Source of the DNA: Anaerorhabdus furcosa
GTDB taxonomy: Bacteria > Bacillota_I > Bacilli_A > Erysipelotrichales > Erysipelotrichaceae
Direction: 5' to 3'
Length of the DNA: 64,000 nt
NCBI RefSeq assembly: GCF_900167375.1
Contig: NZ_FUWY01000001.1
Coordinates: forward strand, 496,001-560,000
The position numbers and the translations under genes were made by a program. The notes beneath the pieces were generated by a model. The model saw only the letters and a list, made by a program, of their open reading frames with translations, was not told the origin of the DNA and searched no databases. Numbering within the stretch: position 1 is the first letter of the stretch; the number at the start of each line of letters is the position of its first letter. This document shows, one piece after another, positions 26,686 through 35,928 of this stretch.

Positions 26686-28076
26686 AAAAAATAATTTTGT
26701 TACTATGTACTTTATTACTTTTAGGTGGATGTACCTCAAACAATACAAATGTCATTTTAAAAGATAAAGAAAAAAAGATAATTATCCAATCGATTGTACA
26801 AAATGAGGACTTTCATCATCACAATGATTTTCTAAGTTACAAAATAGGAAATAAATCCTTAATATTAAGTTCAGATAATCTTTATATTTCTTTGAATTAT
26901 TCCAAAGGATTTGATTTTAAACAAAAGATAAAAGATAAATTAATCATTGATGGAAAAATACATACTCTTATTTATTCATATGAATTTACGGAAAAAGGAT
27001 TAACTGATAAGCTTATCCATTCAGTATTAAGACAAAACAATCAACCAGATTTATTTCTCTCATATGATCCTACGTCGGATATCATATTGAATACAAAAAC
27101 AAATACTCCTGCACTTTTAGACGAATCCTATCAACTAAACCTGCTACCCTACTTCAAAAATCAATACATTGAATATAACTCCCTCTTCAATTCCACCGCT
27201 TCTGCCAACTCGTTAGCTTCCTCTATCATTCATGATGAAATCGTTTTGTATAAATATAAAACATTTCCCATAATAGATGAAACTTCTGAATTTTTCCGAT
27301 TCTTGCCTAGTTCAGCATATTCTCATATCACATTAAGAATTAATGATGATGAACCTACAAAAATACTTAACTTAGATAAAGAGATGCAATTGGTGGCGTT
27401 TGCATCATTTATTGATAGCCCCATAACTTCTTTTGATGATATTTCATTTGAAACTTATTTTTCTTATATTAATCAACTGTATCCCGGTGAATATACCTGT
27501 TATAAACCGGAAAATACATCCGATCCATATTATTCTCAATTAGAATCACTTCGCATTAAAAGTAAAAATACTTCATGCTATTTTTCCAACACAAGTGAAC
27601 TATTTCCTCTTACATCGATAGATATCCCAGACAATCAACGTTACACCTTTTATTCTACTAATTATCTGAATCAATTATTTACAGAACGCTTCTCATCAAA
27701 TATACATTTCCAAATTGATAAGGATCGTCTGCTTTCTTACTATGTAAGCCAAAGTTTGGATTTAGACGCTTATATTACGTTACTTCATTACGCAAGTGAC
27801 TACAAAATGACACTGAATGGCATCTACATTGAATCAATAAAAACTAATGGAACATCACATATTTACACTGTGCTACCTTATTTTGTAAGAGAAGACTATG
27901 CAGGTGTTAGAAATAACGATTATATACTCAATAACTTAGGAAATTTTTTCCTTATTCATAAAAAAAGTTCATTACCTGAAGTAATTAATTCTCTTAAAAA
28001 TCAATTTGATTCTCTTGAGATTATAATTGATACAGCGGGTGACACACCTAAAATTGTATCGATAAAATCCTTATAA
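26682..28076 (+). CDS. Large secreted lipoprotein, tandem pair member 2
   Basis: A 464-residue lipoprotein with signal MKKIILLLCTLLLLGGC and lipobox LGGC. No family is recognised. Like its partner it is rich in Asn, Ser and Tyr, has few charged clusters, and may share a fold with it (see the previous gene). The ATG overlaps the upstream stop, implying one protein per translation pass of a shared transcript. A strong terminator follows the stop by 8 bases. Confidence 0.7.
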   Translation: MKKIILLLCTLLLLGGCTSNNTNVILKDKEKKIIIQSIVQNEDFHHHNDFLSYKIGNKSLILSSDNLYISLNYSKGFDFKQKIKDKLIIDGKIHTLIYSYEFTEKGLTDKLIHSVLRQNNQPDLFLSYDPTSDIILNTKTNTPALLDESYQLNLLPYFKNQYIEYNSLFNSTASANSLASSIIHDEIVLYKYKTFPIIDETSEFFRFLPSSAYSHITLRINDDEPTKILNLDKEMQLVAFASFIDSPITSFDDISFETYFSYINQLYPGEYTCYKPENTSDPYYSQLESLRIKSKNTSCYFSNTSELFPLTSIDIPDNQRYTFYSTNYLNQLFTERFSSNIHFQIDKDRLLSYYVSQSLDLDAYITLLHYASDYKMTLNGIYIESIKTNGTSHIYTVLPYFVREDYAGVRNNDYILNNLGNFFLIHKKSSLPEVINSLKNQFDSLEIIIDTAGDTPKIVSIKSL

Positions 28077-28083
28077 ATTATAA

Positions 28084-28122
28084 AACCCCATAAAAGTCAC
28101 AGCGAGTGAGCTTTATGGGGTT
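28084..28122. terminator. Bidirectional terminator between convergent units
   Basis: Eleven-base arms AACCCCATAAA and TTTATGGGGTT enclose a 17-base loop, flanked by A/T runs on both sides, between the lipoprotein pair (+) and the PH-domain gene (-). Confidence 0.9.
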
Positions 28123-28128
28123 CTTTAT

Positions 28129-29154
28129 TTAGATTTTCTTTTCTTGTGCTTTTTTTAAGCGGTGAATTTCTTCAATAAAGCGGTGAATTCTAGCTGCAAT
28201 TTTTCTACAACTATCATTATCCATTCCTACAGCTATTGTCGTATTACCTGACTTAACTGTCATAACACTATCAATTACTCCTTTTCTAAGAGTAACACTT
28301 TCCATTTTACTAAGTGGCATTGCTTGAATACTTTGTCCATTACTTCCTTTTTTCGCAAAGATTAATCTACGGTTTGTAAGGGCATATGCATAAGCACCTA
28401 AATGATTAAATTCAGATACATATTGATGGTTGCCCATAAATGTGAATAAGATTTTCTCTTTTGGTGATAGTACATGTAGAATTAACGCCGTGTTTTCAAG
28501 AATTACACTTTCGTCAAAGCCTTGACCATACCCGTGGTTCATAATATATTCATAACACTTCTCTGGTGTATCAATCAACTCAATCTTGGCAGGTTTTTGA
28601 ACAGGTTCTTCTTCCTCAAAGATTGTGAATTTCTCTAATAGTGATTTTTCAGGTTGTTTAGGTTTTTCTGGTAATGGTGTTTTTATCTCATTTTGAAATT
28701 GTGGTTCTGGACTATATCCATAATTTTCAATTGGCATTTGATAAGGTGAAACCACTTCTTCTCTAGATTCCTCTTTGTGTATACGCTCTTTTTTAGCTTT
28801 ATTCGGCTTTTTGATATTGGATAAAATTCCAAACGAAATTATCAAAACTAGTGATACACCTAAATTAATCCATAACCAATATTGACTTTTAGATGACACA
28901 ATATCCACTACTACAATGATAATTACCGCGAGTGCTTTAAATGACGTGTCATAGTGCAAATTCATCTTATTTAATACCCAATCAACAAGTGGGCACAACA
29001 TAATAGCACACATAAAAGCCATTGTTGCTCCAACCATAGAATTTGTATTACCCAAACTTATAAAAATACCAACACCAATACAAACTAAAGTGCCTATGTA
29101 TCTTAATATTGTAATAACGATTGGTAATATCCCTTGTTTTTCATTCATAGACAT
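28129..29154 (-). CDS. Membrane protein with C-terminal bacterial PH domain (YokE-like)
   Basis: A 341-residue protein. Residues 1-110 contain about four membrane helices. A polar linker (about 112-180) follows, then a helical segment DTPEKCYEYIMNHGYGQGF and a C-terminal PH-like domain with AYALTNRRLIFAKKGSNGQS and the strand-rich LSKMESVTLRKGVIDSVMTV. YokE-type PH domains are found in many Firmicute proteins of unknown function. The start has GGAAGG upstream; a second ATG is two codons in. Confidence 0.75.
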   Translation of the reverse strand: MSMNEKQGILPIVITILRYIGTLVCIGVGIFISLGNTNSMVGATMAFMCAIMLCPLVDWVLNKMNLHYDTSFKALAVIIIVVVDIVSSKSQYWLWINLGVSLVLIISFGILSNIKKPNKAKKERIHKEESREEVVSPYQMPIENYGYSPEPQFQNEIKTPLPEKPKQPEKSLLEKFTIFEEEEPVQKPAKIELIDTPEKCYEYIMNHGYGQGFDESVILENTALILHVLSPKEKILFTFMGNHQYVSEFNHLGAYAYALTNRRLIFAKKGSNGQSIQAMPLSKMESVTLRKGVIDSVMTVKSGNTTIAVGMDNDSCRKIAARIHRFIEEIHRLKKAQEKKI

Positions 29155-29213
29155 TCAACCTTCCTATGCATTTAAATAGTTTACATTGTACATCGATTTT
29201 ATGCAACCTTTGA

Positions 29214-29239
29214 AAAAAACCATCATTTCTGATGGTTTA
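29214..29239 (-). terminator. Terminator of the EIIC gene
   Basis: AACCATCA, GAAA loop, TGATGGTT, then TTTTTT on the minus strand; the stem overlaps the stop codon of 29237-30784. Confidence 0.9.
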
Positions 29240-30784
29240 TGTGTTTTTTTGAACAGCTCTTAATTGCTTTTCAATTCCTCGCTTAATCATGGTTGAACCT
29301 GCTCCATAATCAATAGAATATCCTGCCCTAGTTTCTACTATTCGTGTTGCACCTAAATCAGCTAGAATTGATAAATTTAATATGGATGGATCAAAAACTT
29401 GAATTGTTAAACGATTAATTGAAGCTTGAAGCATTTTGATATTGCTTGTGCCACCCATCGCCTCAATTGTCTTGTCAACAACATGACGACTTGACCCACT
29501 GTTGAATAAATCAACCGCTAGATATTTAAAGTATACTTTCGTAGCTAAGAAATATACTATCAAACTAATGACACCTACAATTGCAATCGTAATAACAACA
29601 TTACTATAATTTGGATTACGAACAAAATTCATAAATTCCAAGATATTTCCCGGGAGTCCTATAACGACATTGCCACTATAACTAAATCCCAATGCGATTT
29701 TCAAGGCTTGGAATAATCCAAACAACATCCCTGTATAGGTGATATGGAACAAGAACAGTAATGGACAAAGCAAGATTAATAAGATTTCTAAAGGTAATAG
29801 TGTTCCTGAAAACAACGAAACAATTGTTGCTAAAACAAAGAATAACCTAATTCTTCTTTTCTCAATTTTATCTGTATAAACCGTATAGAAAGCCCAAATC
29901 ATTCCAGGAATAGCAAATAAATTCAATACATAATATGGAGTAATAAATCGGCCAGCTGTTGCAGGTACAAGGTTTTGTGAAACCATTGTTGTCCAAATTC
30001 CAACATCGCCCGCAATACTTTCTCCCACTAAATTAATCCAAGTACCACCTAGACTACCATACCAAAATGGTGAACGAATAAATGATCCTAAGCCAAATAC
30101 CGAGAACAAACGATCCGATACCCCATAAACGAAAATATTAATTGGGTTTGATATATCACTCGCAATAAATTTAGACATTTGATCAATGCTTTGAAATAGA
30201 TATTGCCAAATAAAACAAACCACAAACGCAACAATTATTGAGTAAATAAAATTTAAAATCATTGCCCACATATCACGATCCACAAACGCAAATAAACCAT
30301 AAGAAGATTTATTTCTTGATTGTTTGTAAGCAATACGTGTTGTAATTGTAATTAAAATAACTCCAACCATTCCTGTTTGAACAGGATATTGTATCTTCCC
30401 TGCAAATGCAGCTAATTGTGATGTTGGTAGTGAAATACCAAACAACGATGAGAATGCAGTTGAAGGTAAAGTTGAACTTGCAAAGAAAATTGTAAAAATA
30501 ATAAATGTAAAATACCCCATCAATCCAATAAGAATTGTAGTAATCCCATTACTTTTTCTTGATACTAACCGTAAGAAGAAAAGGAAAGGAAAATATATTA
30601 CAAGGAAATTGCCTATTCTTGTGATTGCTTCCGCAAATAATATTACATATTGATTATCTATGCTCCAATAAGGACTAAATACAGGATTTGTAATTAAGTT
30701 CCCTATTCCTAGGAATAGAATCGCAAGAAAAAGCATTTTCAATGGTAATTGTAATACTTCATAAAATGTATGCCATCTCTTCAT
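29237..30784 (-). CDS. PTS EIIC-type permease with an EIIB-like domain lacking the active cysteine
   Basis: A 515-residue protein of the glucose/maltose PTS superfamily. Residues 1-430 give about ten membrane segments of EIIC type, with the glycine-rich GSLGGTWINLVGESIAGDVG substrate-loop region. The last about 75 residues look like an EIIB (AMGGTSNIKMLQASINRL). In active EIIB the motif is D-A-C-x-x-R-L; here Cys is Ser455 (codon TCA at 29422-29420). So the domain cannot carry phosphate in the usual way. No EIIA is adjacent. It may be a PTS-derived facilitator, a sensor, or depend on a separate EIIB. Confidence 0.8.
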   Translation of the reverse strand: MKRWHTFYEVLQLPLKMLFLAILFLGIGNLITNPVFSPYWSIDNQYVILFAEAITRIGNFLVIYFPFLFFLRLVSRKSNGITTILIGLMGYFTFIIFTIFFASSTLPSTAFSSLFGISLPTSQLAAFAGKIQYPVQTGMVGVILITITTRIAYKQSRNKSSYGLFAFVDRDMWAMILNFIYSIIVAFVVCFIWQYLFQSIDQMSKFIASDISNPINIFVYGVSDRLFSVFGLGSFIRSPFWYGSLGGTWINLVGESIAGDVGIWTTMVSQNLVPATAGRFITPYYVLNLFAIPGMIWAFYTVYTDKIEKRRIRLFFVLATIVSLFSGTLLPLEILLILLCPLLFLFHITYTGMLFGLFQALKIALGFSYSGNVVIGLPGNILEFMNFVRNPNYSNVVITIAIVGVISLIVYFLATKVYFKYLAVDLFNSGSSRHVVDKTIEAMGGTSNIKMLQASINRLTIQVFDPSILNLSILADLGATRIVETRAGYSIDYGAGSTMIKRGIEKQLRAVQKNT

Positions 30785-30826
30785 ACGCCACCTCGCAGTC
30801 TATCATATCATTTTTGCCTTTTTGAT

Positions 30827-31396
30827 TCAACGTAAGGAATGTGAAAGGTTTTTCACTCTTTCAATGATTTTTTTGTATACGACAATCATTTCTTTTTCAC
30901 TTACCCACTTTTCAATCTCATCAAATGGAATCCACTTTAATGCACTATTTTCATCTTCTTTAATGCATAGAGCTGCCTCTTCATCTGCCTCGAAGACATA
31001 AGTTACATTAAAGTGACGATGTGCTATCACTGGTTTGCCACGTTTAATGTGAGCTTCAACTGGTAAGTCATCCAATGAAATAATCGATGATATTTGTTTT
31101 ACTTCTTCTAATCCTGTTTCCTCTAGTACCTCTTTTTCAGCTACGTAAGCCCAGTTTTCATCGCCATCGTTGTGCCCACCTGTCCAAGAATAGGATTGAT
31201 AAATATTGTGAAATGCCATGAGGACTTTGTTATGTTCTTGATTTACCACAAACCCTGTACTTGTCATATGACCTTCTAAACAATCTCGTGTAAAGATATT
31301 GCTATGAGTTTCAGCCATTTCTAAAATATATTTCTTATCCTCTTCTTCTTGTTTATCTTGAGGTATATAGTTTTTGATTGCTTCAATTCCTATCAT
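30827..31396 (-). CDS. Nudix hydrolase
   Basis: A 189-residue Nudix hydrolase. The Nudix box is GHNDGDENWAYVAEKEVLEE followed by TGL, with Lys in place of the usual Arg (KEVLEE). It would hydrolyse a nucleoside diphosphate linked to some moiety; the substrate is unknown. The ATG at 31396 overlaps the nadK stop as TAATG, so translation is coupled. Being paired with NAD kinase, a dinucleotide substrate is a reasonable guess. Confidence 0.85.
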   Translation of the reverse strand: MIGIEAIKNYIPQDKQEEEDKKYILEMAETHSNIFTRDCLEGHMTSTGFVVNQEHNKVLMAFHNIYQSYSWTGGHNDGDENWAYVAEKEVLEETGLEEVKQISSIISLDDLPVEAHIKRGKPVIAHRHFNVTYVFEADEEAALCIKEDENSALKWIPFDEIEKWVSEKEMIVVYKKIIERVKNLSHSLR

Positions 31397-32166
31397 TAGA
31401 ATAATGTCTTCAATCTTTCTAAATAAGATACATGGCGATAGCGCATCATGCGAACACTTCGATTGCTTAATTGACACACAACTTCACTTTTACCATCAAG
31501 TTTTTGACTATTTGAGTCAGTACATAAAAGTGCCCCTTCAAAATTATCAGATACAAGTCGGACTACACTATCTTCTTTTAAAACAATGGGTGAACCAAGT
31601 GATTGAAATTCTCGATGATGTATTCCTGCAATCTCAGCTACCTGAATCACAGGTAATCCCTCTTGAATAATTGCGCCTTGAACAGAACGGTTATACGCCG
31701 TTGAACCTAGTTGTGTACAAACACAAATTCCGGTACCTCTATAGGTTTCAAGTTTCTCATCATTAATATAAATATCCAATATCTGTGTGCGAATACTATT
31801 CTCTACACGCATTTCATTGATTGCGTATACTTTTTCTTTTTGATCTATTGTTACTTCTAAAAGTTGTGATTCCACAATCTTTCCATCTTTGTTTAATACA
31901 TCTTGAATTAACTCATCAATTTCTGAATTAAGATAGTCTGTGAAAAAACCCAAAGTCCCGCTATGGATTCCTACAAAGCTTACTGTGTTTAACTTCTCAC
32001 AATATTTTTTTACTGCATATATAAATGTGCCATCTCCCCCAATTGTAAAACAAATCTCGGGATTTTCCTCATCCCACGCAAGAGAACAACTTAGTTTTTC
32101 TTTTAAATAAATCGCTAATTGTTCTGATTGTGGATCTGGGCGGTGTACAACAACGAATGACTTCAT
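31396..32166 (-). CDS. nadK: NAD kinase
   Basis: A 256-residue NAD kinase (PpnK family). It has the conserved CFTIGGDGTFIYAV (GGDGT) and YRGTGICVCTQLGSTAYNRS segments, which bind NAD and the phosphoryl donor. It makes NADP from NAD. Its length is normal. It is divergent from the CYTH gene by 50 bases, and the Nudix gene follows on the same transcript. Confidence 0.94.
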   Translation of the reverse strand: MKSFVVVHRPDPQSEQLAIYLKEKLSCSLAWDEENPEICFTIGGDGTFIYAVKKYCEKLNTVSFVGIHSGTLGFFTDYLNSEIDELIQDVLNKDGKIVESQLLEVTIDQKEKVYAINEMRVENSIRTQILDIYINDEKLETYRGTGICVCTQLGSTAYNRSVQGAIIQEGLPVIQVAEIAGIHHREFQSLGSPIVLKEDSVVRLVSDNFEGALLCTDSNSQKLDGKSEVVCQLSNRSVRMMRYRHVSYLERLKTLF

Positions 32167-32215
32167 AAACTCACTTCCTTATATGTGTTATTATATCATA
32201 GAAGGAAGTGATAAA

Positions 32216-32758
32216 ATGCACTCAAAATTGGAGATTGAATACAAAGTATCTTTGACTCTAGAACAGTTTAATCGATTACTTGAACATTATCCAAATCATA
32301 ACGTAATATTTCAAAATAATACTTACTACGATACAACACCTTCCCTTAAAGAACGAGGCATGGCTTGTAGAATACGCGAGATTAATGATCAATATTATTT
32401 TACATTAAAGATTAAACAAGAAAAGGGAAACACTGAAATTGAATTCCCTATTGAATCAAACGATTTAAGTTTGCCTTCTGTACAAGAAGTTTTAAATCAA
32501 TACCACATTAATGGTCTTGAAGAAAAAGGTTCCCTTTTTACAATTCGGCATTTAGTTGAATTTGAACATGCAGAATTGTGTATTGATAAAAATGAATACA
32601 ATGATCTTGTGGATTATGAAGTAGAATACGAATTAAAAGACTCCACTGTTGATACGTTCAATGAATTTATGACTATCTTAAACGAAACACAAATTCCCTA
32701 TATACCCAACAAAAGAACCAAAATACAACGCTGCTTAGAAACAAGGAGGACTTCATGA
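32216..32758 (+). CDS. CYTH domain phosphatase-like protein
   Basis: A 180-residue CYTH (triphosphate tunnel metalloenzyme) protein. The ExExK motif is LEIEYK at the N-terminus, and basic/acidic alternation (RIREINDQYYFTLKIKQEK, EIEF) forms the tunnel strands. These enzymes act on inorganic triphosphate, thiamine triphosphate or similar. The ATG at 32216 is preceded by GAAGGAAGTG; the earlier ATG at 32183 lacks one. Its stop overlaps the next start (ATGA). Confidence 0.85.
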   Translation: MHSKLEIEYKVSLTLEQFNRLLEHYPNHNVIFQNNTYYDTTPSLKERGMACRIREINDQYYFTLKIKQEKGNTEIEFPIESNDLSLPSVQEVLNQYHINGLEEKGSLFTIRHLVEFEHAELCIDKNEYNDLVDYEVEYELKDSTVDTFNEFMTILNETQIPYIPNKRTKIQRCLETRRTS

Positions 32759-33300
32759 TGAAATGTGCTATTTTTTGTGCCAATGGATTTGAAGAATGTG
32801 AAGCATTGCTTGTTACAGATTTGTTGCGTAGAGCAAACATTCAAATCGATATTGTTTCAATGAATCAAGAATTAGAGGTAATTAGTTCACACAACGTAAA
32901 AATAATTGCGGATGAATGTTTTATGGATATTAATTTTAATGAATATGATGTCCTTGTCTTACCTGGTGGCCAACCCGGTACTACCCATCTACAAGAAAAC
33001 GAAAAACTTCAAAAAGTAATTTTAAATCATCATGCAATGGGAAAACTACTTTGTGCTATTTGTGCAGCACCTAGTATCCTTGGCTTTTTAGGTTTACTAC
33101 AAAATAAAAAAGCAACTTGTTTCCCTACTTTTAGAGATAAATGCACTGGTGCATTACTAAGCGATGAGAAAGTTGTGCAAGATGGAAATATAATTACAGG
33201 TAAAGGATTAGGTGCTGCAATCGAGTTTGCTGCATGCATTATTAACAATATTCAAGATAAAGAAACAGCTGAAACAGTATTAAAACAAATCCAATATTAA
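32755..33300 (+). CDS. DJ-1/PfpI family protein
   Basis: A 181-residue DJ-1/PfpI protein. The nucleophile cysteine is in LLCAICAAPSILGFLG, the glutamate in ANGFEECEALLVTDLLRR, and the LPGGQPGTTHLQ loop is present. Homologues act as glyoxalases, deglycases or chaperones; the exact role is unknown. GGAGG lies 5 bases before the ATG. It overlaps the CYTH gene by 4 bases, and an intrinsic terminator follows. Confidence 0.9.
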   Translation: MMKCAIFCANGFEECEALLVTDLLRRANIQIDIVSMNQELEVISSHNVKIIADECFMDINFNEYDVLVLPGGQPGTTHLQENEKLQKVILNHHAMGKLLCAICAAPSILGFLGLLQNKKATCFPTFRDKCTGALLSDEKVVQDGNIITGKGLGAAIEFAACIINNIQDKETAETVLKQIQY

Positions 33301-33333
33301 AAGAATGCATATCATATCATTAGCATTCTTTTT
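33299..33333 (+). terminator. Terminator of the CYTH/DJ-1 operon
   Basis: Arms AAGAATGC and GCATTCTT with a T-run follow the stop of 32755-33300. Confidence 0.8.
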
Positions 33334-33387
33334 CATCTTGTTTTACTATGAAATTATGAGATAACCTCATTAGAAACGAGCACCTAT

Positions 33388-33798
33388 ATGTATCCAAATA
33401 AAATTATTCCATTTATTACCTTTTGTGGTCAAACTAAAGAAGCAATTGACTTCTATGTAAGTATTTTCCCTAACTCAAATATCGAATCCATTATCTATGT
33501 TACAAACGAAGATCGTGGTGTAGAAGGCGATGTACTTAATGCAAGTTTTACGCTTTATGATACTCCGTTTATGGCCATGGATATGGAAAGAGAGTATTGT
33601 CCTACTACATCTTGGGCAACATCTTTCTATATGGAACTTGAAGAGGAGAAAGAGTTTGATGATTTATTCAATAAGTTATCTAAGGATGGAACTGTTATGA
33701 TGGGCCCAGAGTCTATAATTACAGATACCATTAACATTACAAAATGTGCATGGGTTACTGATAAATATCAAGTAACATGGCAATTGGTATTTCAATGA
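33388..33798 (+). CDS. VOC family protein (PhnB-like)
   Basis: A 136-residue vicinal-oxygen-chelate protein of the PhnB/3-demethylubiquinone-methyltransferase-like type, starting MYPNKIIPFITFCGQTKEAIDFY as in this family, with the TSWATSFYMELE and MMGPESI segments. The function is not assignable: some members bind drugs, others have no known activity. The ribosome site is weak. It overlaps the DsrE gene by 4 bases. Confidence 0.85.
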   Translation: MYPNKIIPFITFCGQTKEAIDFYVSIFPNSNIESIIYVTNEDRGVEGDVLNASFTLYDTPFMAMDMEREYCPTTSWATSFYMELEEEKEFDDLFNKLSKDGTVMMGPESIITDTINITKCAWVTDKYQVTWQLVFQ

Positions 33799-34139
33799 GA
33801 AAAGTAGTTTTTCATATTGACCATCCAGATTCATGGGGTCTATTAATTAGTAATGTACACAACATGATCGAATATTATTCAAAACATCAGTTAAGTTATG
33901 AAATTGATATTCTTGCGAATAGTATTGCTGTTGCAGATTTAGTCAATCCATCCTTTGTCTATAAAAAAGAACTCTTGAATTGTATTTCTCTCCATGTTCA
34001 AGTAGTAGCCTGTGAGCATTCATTGAAAGGCCTAGGTATCAATCCAAAAGAATTGTTTGAAAATATTCACACGATTCCCTCTGGTGTTGTTTATTTAGCT
34101 GAAAAACAATTCAACGGCTATTCATACATTAAACCATAA
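33795..34139 (+). CDS. DsrE/DsrF-like family protein
   Basis: A 114-residue DsrE-like protein: MRKVVFHIDHPDSWGLLISNVHNMIEYY is the usual N-terminal strand and helix, and a cysteine lies in VVACEHSLKGLGI, near the position where such proteins carry a sulfur-handling cysteine. Its start is within the upstream gene (ATGA), so the pair is co-translated. Sulfur transfer is plausible but unproven. It is terminated by a hairpin at 34144-34178. Confidence 0.75.
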   Translation: MRKVVFHIDHPDSWGLLISNVHNMIEYYSKHQLSYEIDILANSIAVADLVNPSFVYKKELLNCISLHVQVVACEHSLKGLGINPKELFENIHTIPSGVVYLAEKQFNGYSYIKP

Positions 34140-34143
34140 CAAC

Positions 34144-34178
34144 GATTCTGTTTGATTAATTTCAAACAGAATTTTTAT
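34144..34178 (+). terminator. Terminator of the VOC/DsrE operon
   Basis: Eleven-base arms ATTCTGTTTGA and TCAAACAGAAT, then TTTTATTTT. Confidence 0.9.
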
Positions 34179-34191
34179 TTTGAAATAACCA

Positions 34192-34222
34192 TTGACTCTA
34201 CCATGATGATATACTTTACACT
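34192..34222 (+). promoter_or_regulatory. MerR-style promoter with 19-base spacer
   Basis: TTGACT at 34192-34197 and TACACT at 34217-34222 are 19 bases apart, the longer spacing typical of promoters activated by MerR proteins. It precedes the MerR gene, suggesting autoregulation. The ribosome site GGAGG is part of a small inverted repeat with CCTCC. Confidence 0.65.
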
Positions 34223-34251
34223 ATAGTTGAGCTCAGAGGGAGGACCTCCAA

Positions 34252-35067
34252 ATGTTAAAGATATCAGACTTTTCAAAACTATCCAGAATTAGTATAAGAA
34301 TGTTGCGTTTTTATGATGAACAAGATTTATTAAAACCAATCTTAGTAAAGGATAATGGCTATCGCTATTACGAACCAACACAACTCAAAACTGCAATGCA
34401 TATTCATTACTTAAGTTATCTTGGTTTTTCTACAGTAAAAATAAAACGTATTCTATCTACTTTTCAAAACGGGAAAGATATTATCCAATATCTTGAAGTA
34501 CAGCTAGATGAGATGAAAGATGAAAAACTATCCTTGAATGAGAAAATTGATTCTTTAACAAAAACAATTAACAAAATCAAACAGGAGGAAACGTTGATGA
34601 GTTATAAAGTTGAAGTAAAAGAATTACCTGCTATGAAAGTCATGGCAAAACGAGGAATCATTCCAACTTACCAAGATGAAGGTTTGTTATGGAAAGGATT
34701 AACCAGTGAATTAAGTGCACTTGATATGAAAATTAATTATCCAAATGATTCAAAGACAATGACTGTTTTTTACGATGATGGTTATAAAGAAAAAGATGTT
34801 GATGCCGAAATTAGAATTCAAGTTTCTGGAAACTATCAAGATACAGAAAATATAAAGTTCAAAACAATTGATCCAATGAAAGTAGCATCAGTTACCTTTA
34901 CTGGTGGATATGAACATATTACAGAAGTATGTATCCATATCGCTACTTGGATCTCAGAACACAACTACGAAATTATTGGACCTGATTTTTCAATCTATCA
35001 TGTGGGTTATGGACAAACTCAAAACCCAAATGAATTTGTCACAGAGATTTGTTACCCTATTAATTAA
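34252..35067 (+). CDS. MerR-family regulator with GyrI-like ligand-binding domain
   Basis: A 271-residue regulator. The MerR helix-turn-helix occupies residues 1-70 (MLRFYDEQDLLKPILVKDNGYRYYEP), then a coiled-coil (about 80-115), then a GyrI/AraC-type effector-binding domain (about 118-271) starting at KVEVKELPAMKVMAKRG. This is the BmrR/TipA-like class, which senses drugs or other small molecules. No target gene is adjacent in the same direction; the nearby GyrI-like protein (35929-36645) shares its C-terminal fold. Confidence 0.9.
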   Translation: MLKISDFSKLSRISIRMLRFYDEQDLLKPILVKDNGYRYYEPTQLKTAMHIHYLSYLGFSTVKIKRILSTFQNGKDIIQYLEVQLDEMKDEKLSLNEKIDSLTKTINKIKQEETLMSYKVEVKELPAMKVMAKRGIIPTYQDEGLLWKGLTSELSALDMKINYPNDSKTMTVFYDDGYKEKDVDAEIRIQVSGNYQDTENIKFKTIDPMKVASVTFTGGYEHITEVCIHIATWISEHNYEIIGPDFSIYHVGYGQTQNPNEFVTEICYPIN

Positions 35068-35090
35068 ATAAACTGATGCGGAAATAGGCA

Positions 35091-35504
35091 TCAGTTTTCA
35101 TTTCTTATTTTTATACATTGTTTAACATCAGCAAGAATGGATTCATCCTCAACTTCTATCATGAGCCATTTTTGACCCATTCCTTCATTTGTTGAACGAG
35201 CTAATTCTTGCATGTATGGCGAGAATGAATTTAGCGTTGATTCAAATCGCTCTTTTTCTTTTTTCCCTATCACAACAAGAACAATGAAGTATCCATCTAG
35301 TGGATAACATCTACACAATGCTCTGCTTGATTTTTTAAAGCTTATATTCCAACCATAGGGGCAACATTTACTAAATTCAAATTTAGGTTTTATATGATAT
35401 TCATCCATCATATATTCAATGAATTTATCCCAATTCCTATTCCTAACATGCTCACTATAATCGATAAGGGAAGGTTCTTGTTTACTATCTTCTTTATTCC
35501 ACAT
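35091..35504 (-). CDS. DUF3788-like protein, copy 1
   Basis: A 137-residue protein of a family of unknown function that I judge to be DUF3788. The features are CCPYGWNISFKKSSRALCRCYP, then DGYFIVLVVIGKKEKERFES and KWLMIEVEDESILADVKQCI. The gene next to it (35514-35927) has the same layout and is a likely paralogue. AGGAG precedes the ATG. Both lie downstream of the GyrI-like gene, in the WYL-controlled cluster. Confidence 0.65.
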   Translation of the reverse strand: MWNKEDSKQEPSLIDYSEHVRNRNWDKFIEYMMDEYHIKPKFEFSKCCPYGWNISFKKSSRALCRCYPLDGYFIVLVVIGKKEKERFESTLNSFSPYMQELARSTNEGMGQKWLMIEVEDESILADVKQCIKIRNEN

Positions 35505-35513
35505 ATGAATCTC

Positions 35514-35927
35514 CTATTTCACATTTGGTTTTCTTTTTATTTCTAAGAGTTTTAAAAATTGATCATTTAGATTATCACTATTTATTTCAAACAAAACCCA
35601 TTTGCCATCATGGAATGTCGAAGCATTGTCATATTTTTCTAAAATTTCTTTTGAAAATTGAAGACGTTTTTCTTCTACACTAACTCTTTCATCTTTACCA
35701 AATATTATCATAAATCCAAGAACGTTTTCTTTAAATAAAAACGAACAAAAAGACTTGCTTTTACTTTTTATCTTGTACTCATAGTCCCAATTTTTACCCC
35801 CAGTACACCAAAGTTCATCCAGTTGATAAAACCTATGAATTTGACTATTTAATTTTTTAAAAAGCTTGGTTTTCTTTTTACCAATAATCGACTCTAATTC
35901 TTCTTGATTAAGTTCATTTACCATCAT
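35514..35927 (-). CDS. DUF3788-like protein, copy 2
   Basis: A 137-residue protein with the same arrangement as the neighbour: GGKNWDYEYKIKSKSKSFCS, then NVLGFMIIFGKDERVSVEEK and DGKWVLFEINSDNLNDQF. Small proteins of this type often sit beside GyrI-like proteins and HTH regulators, but no activity is known. It follows the GyrI-like gene with 1 base between them. Confidence 0.65.
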   Translation of the reverse strand: MMVNELNQEELESIIGKKKTKLFKKLNSQIHRFYQLDELWCTGGKNWDYEYKIKSKSKSFCSFLFKENVLGFMIIFGKDERVSVEEKRLQFSKEILEKYDNASTFHDGKWVLFEINSDNLNDQFLKLLEIKRKPNVK

Positions 35928-35928
35928 A

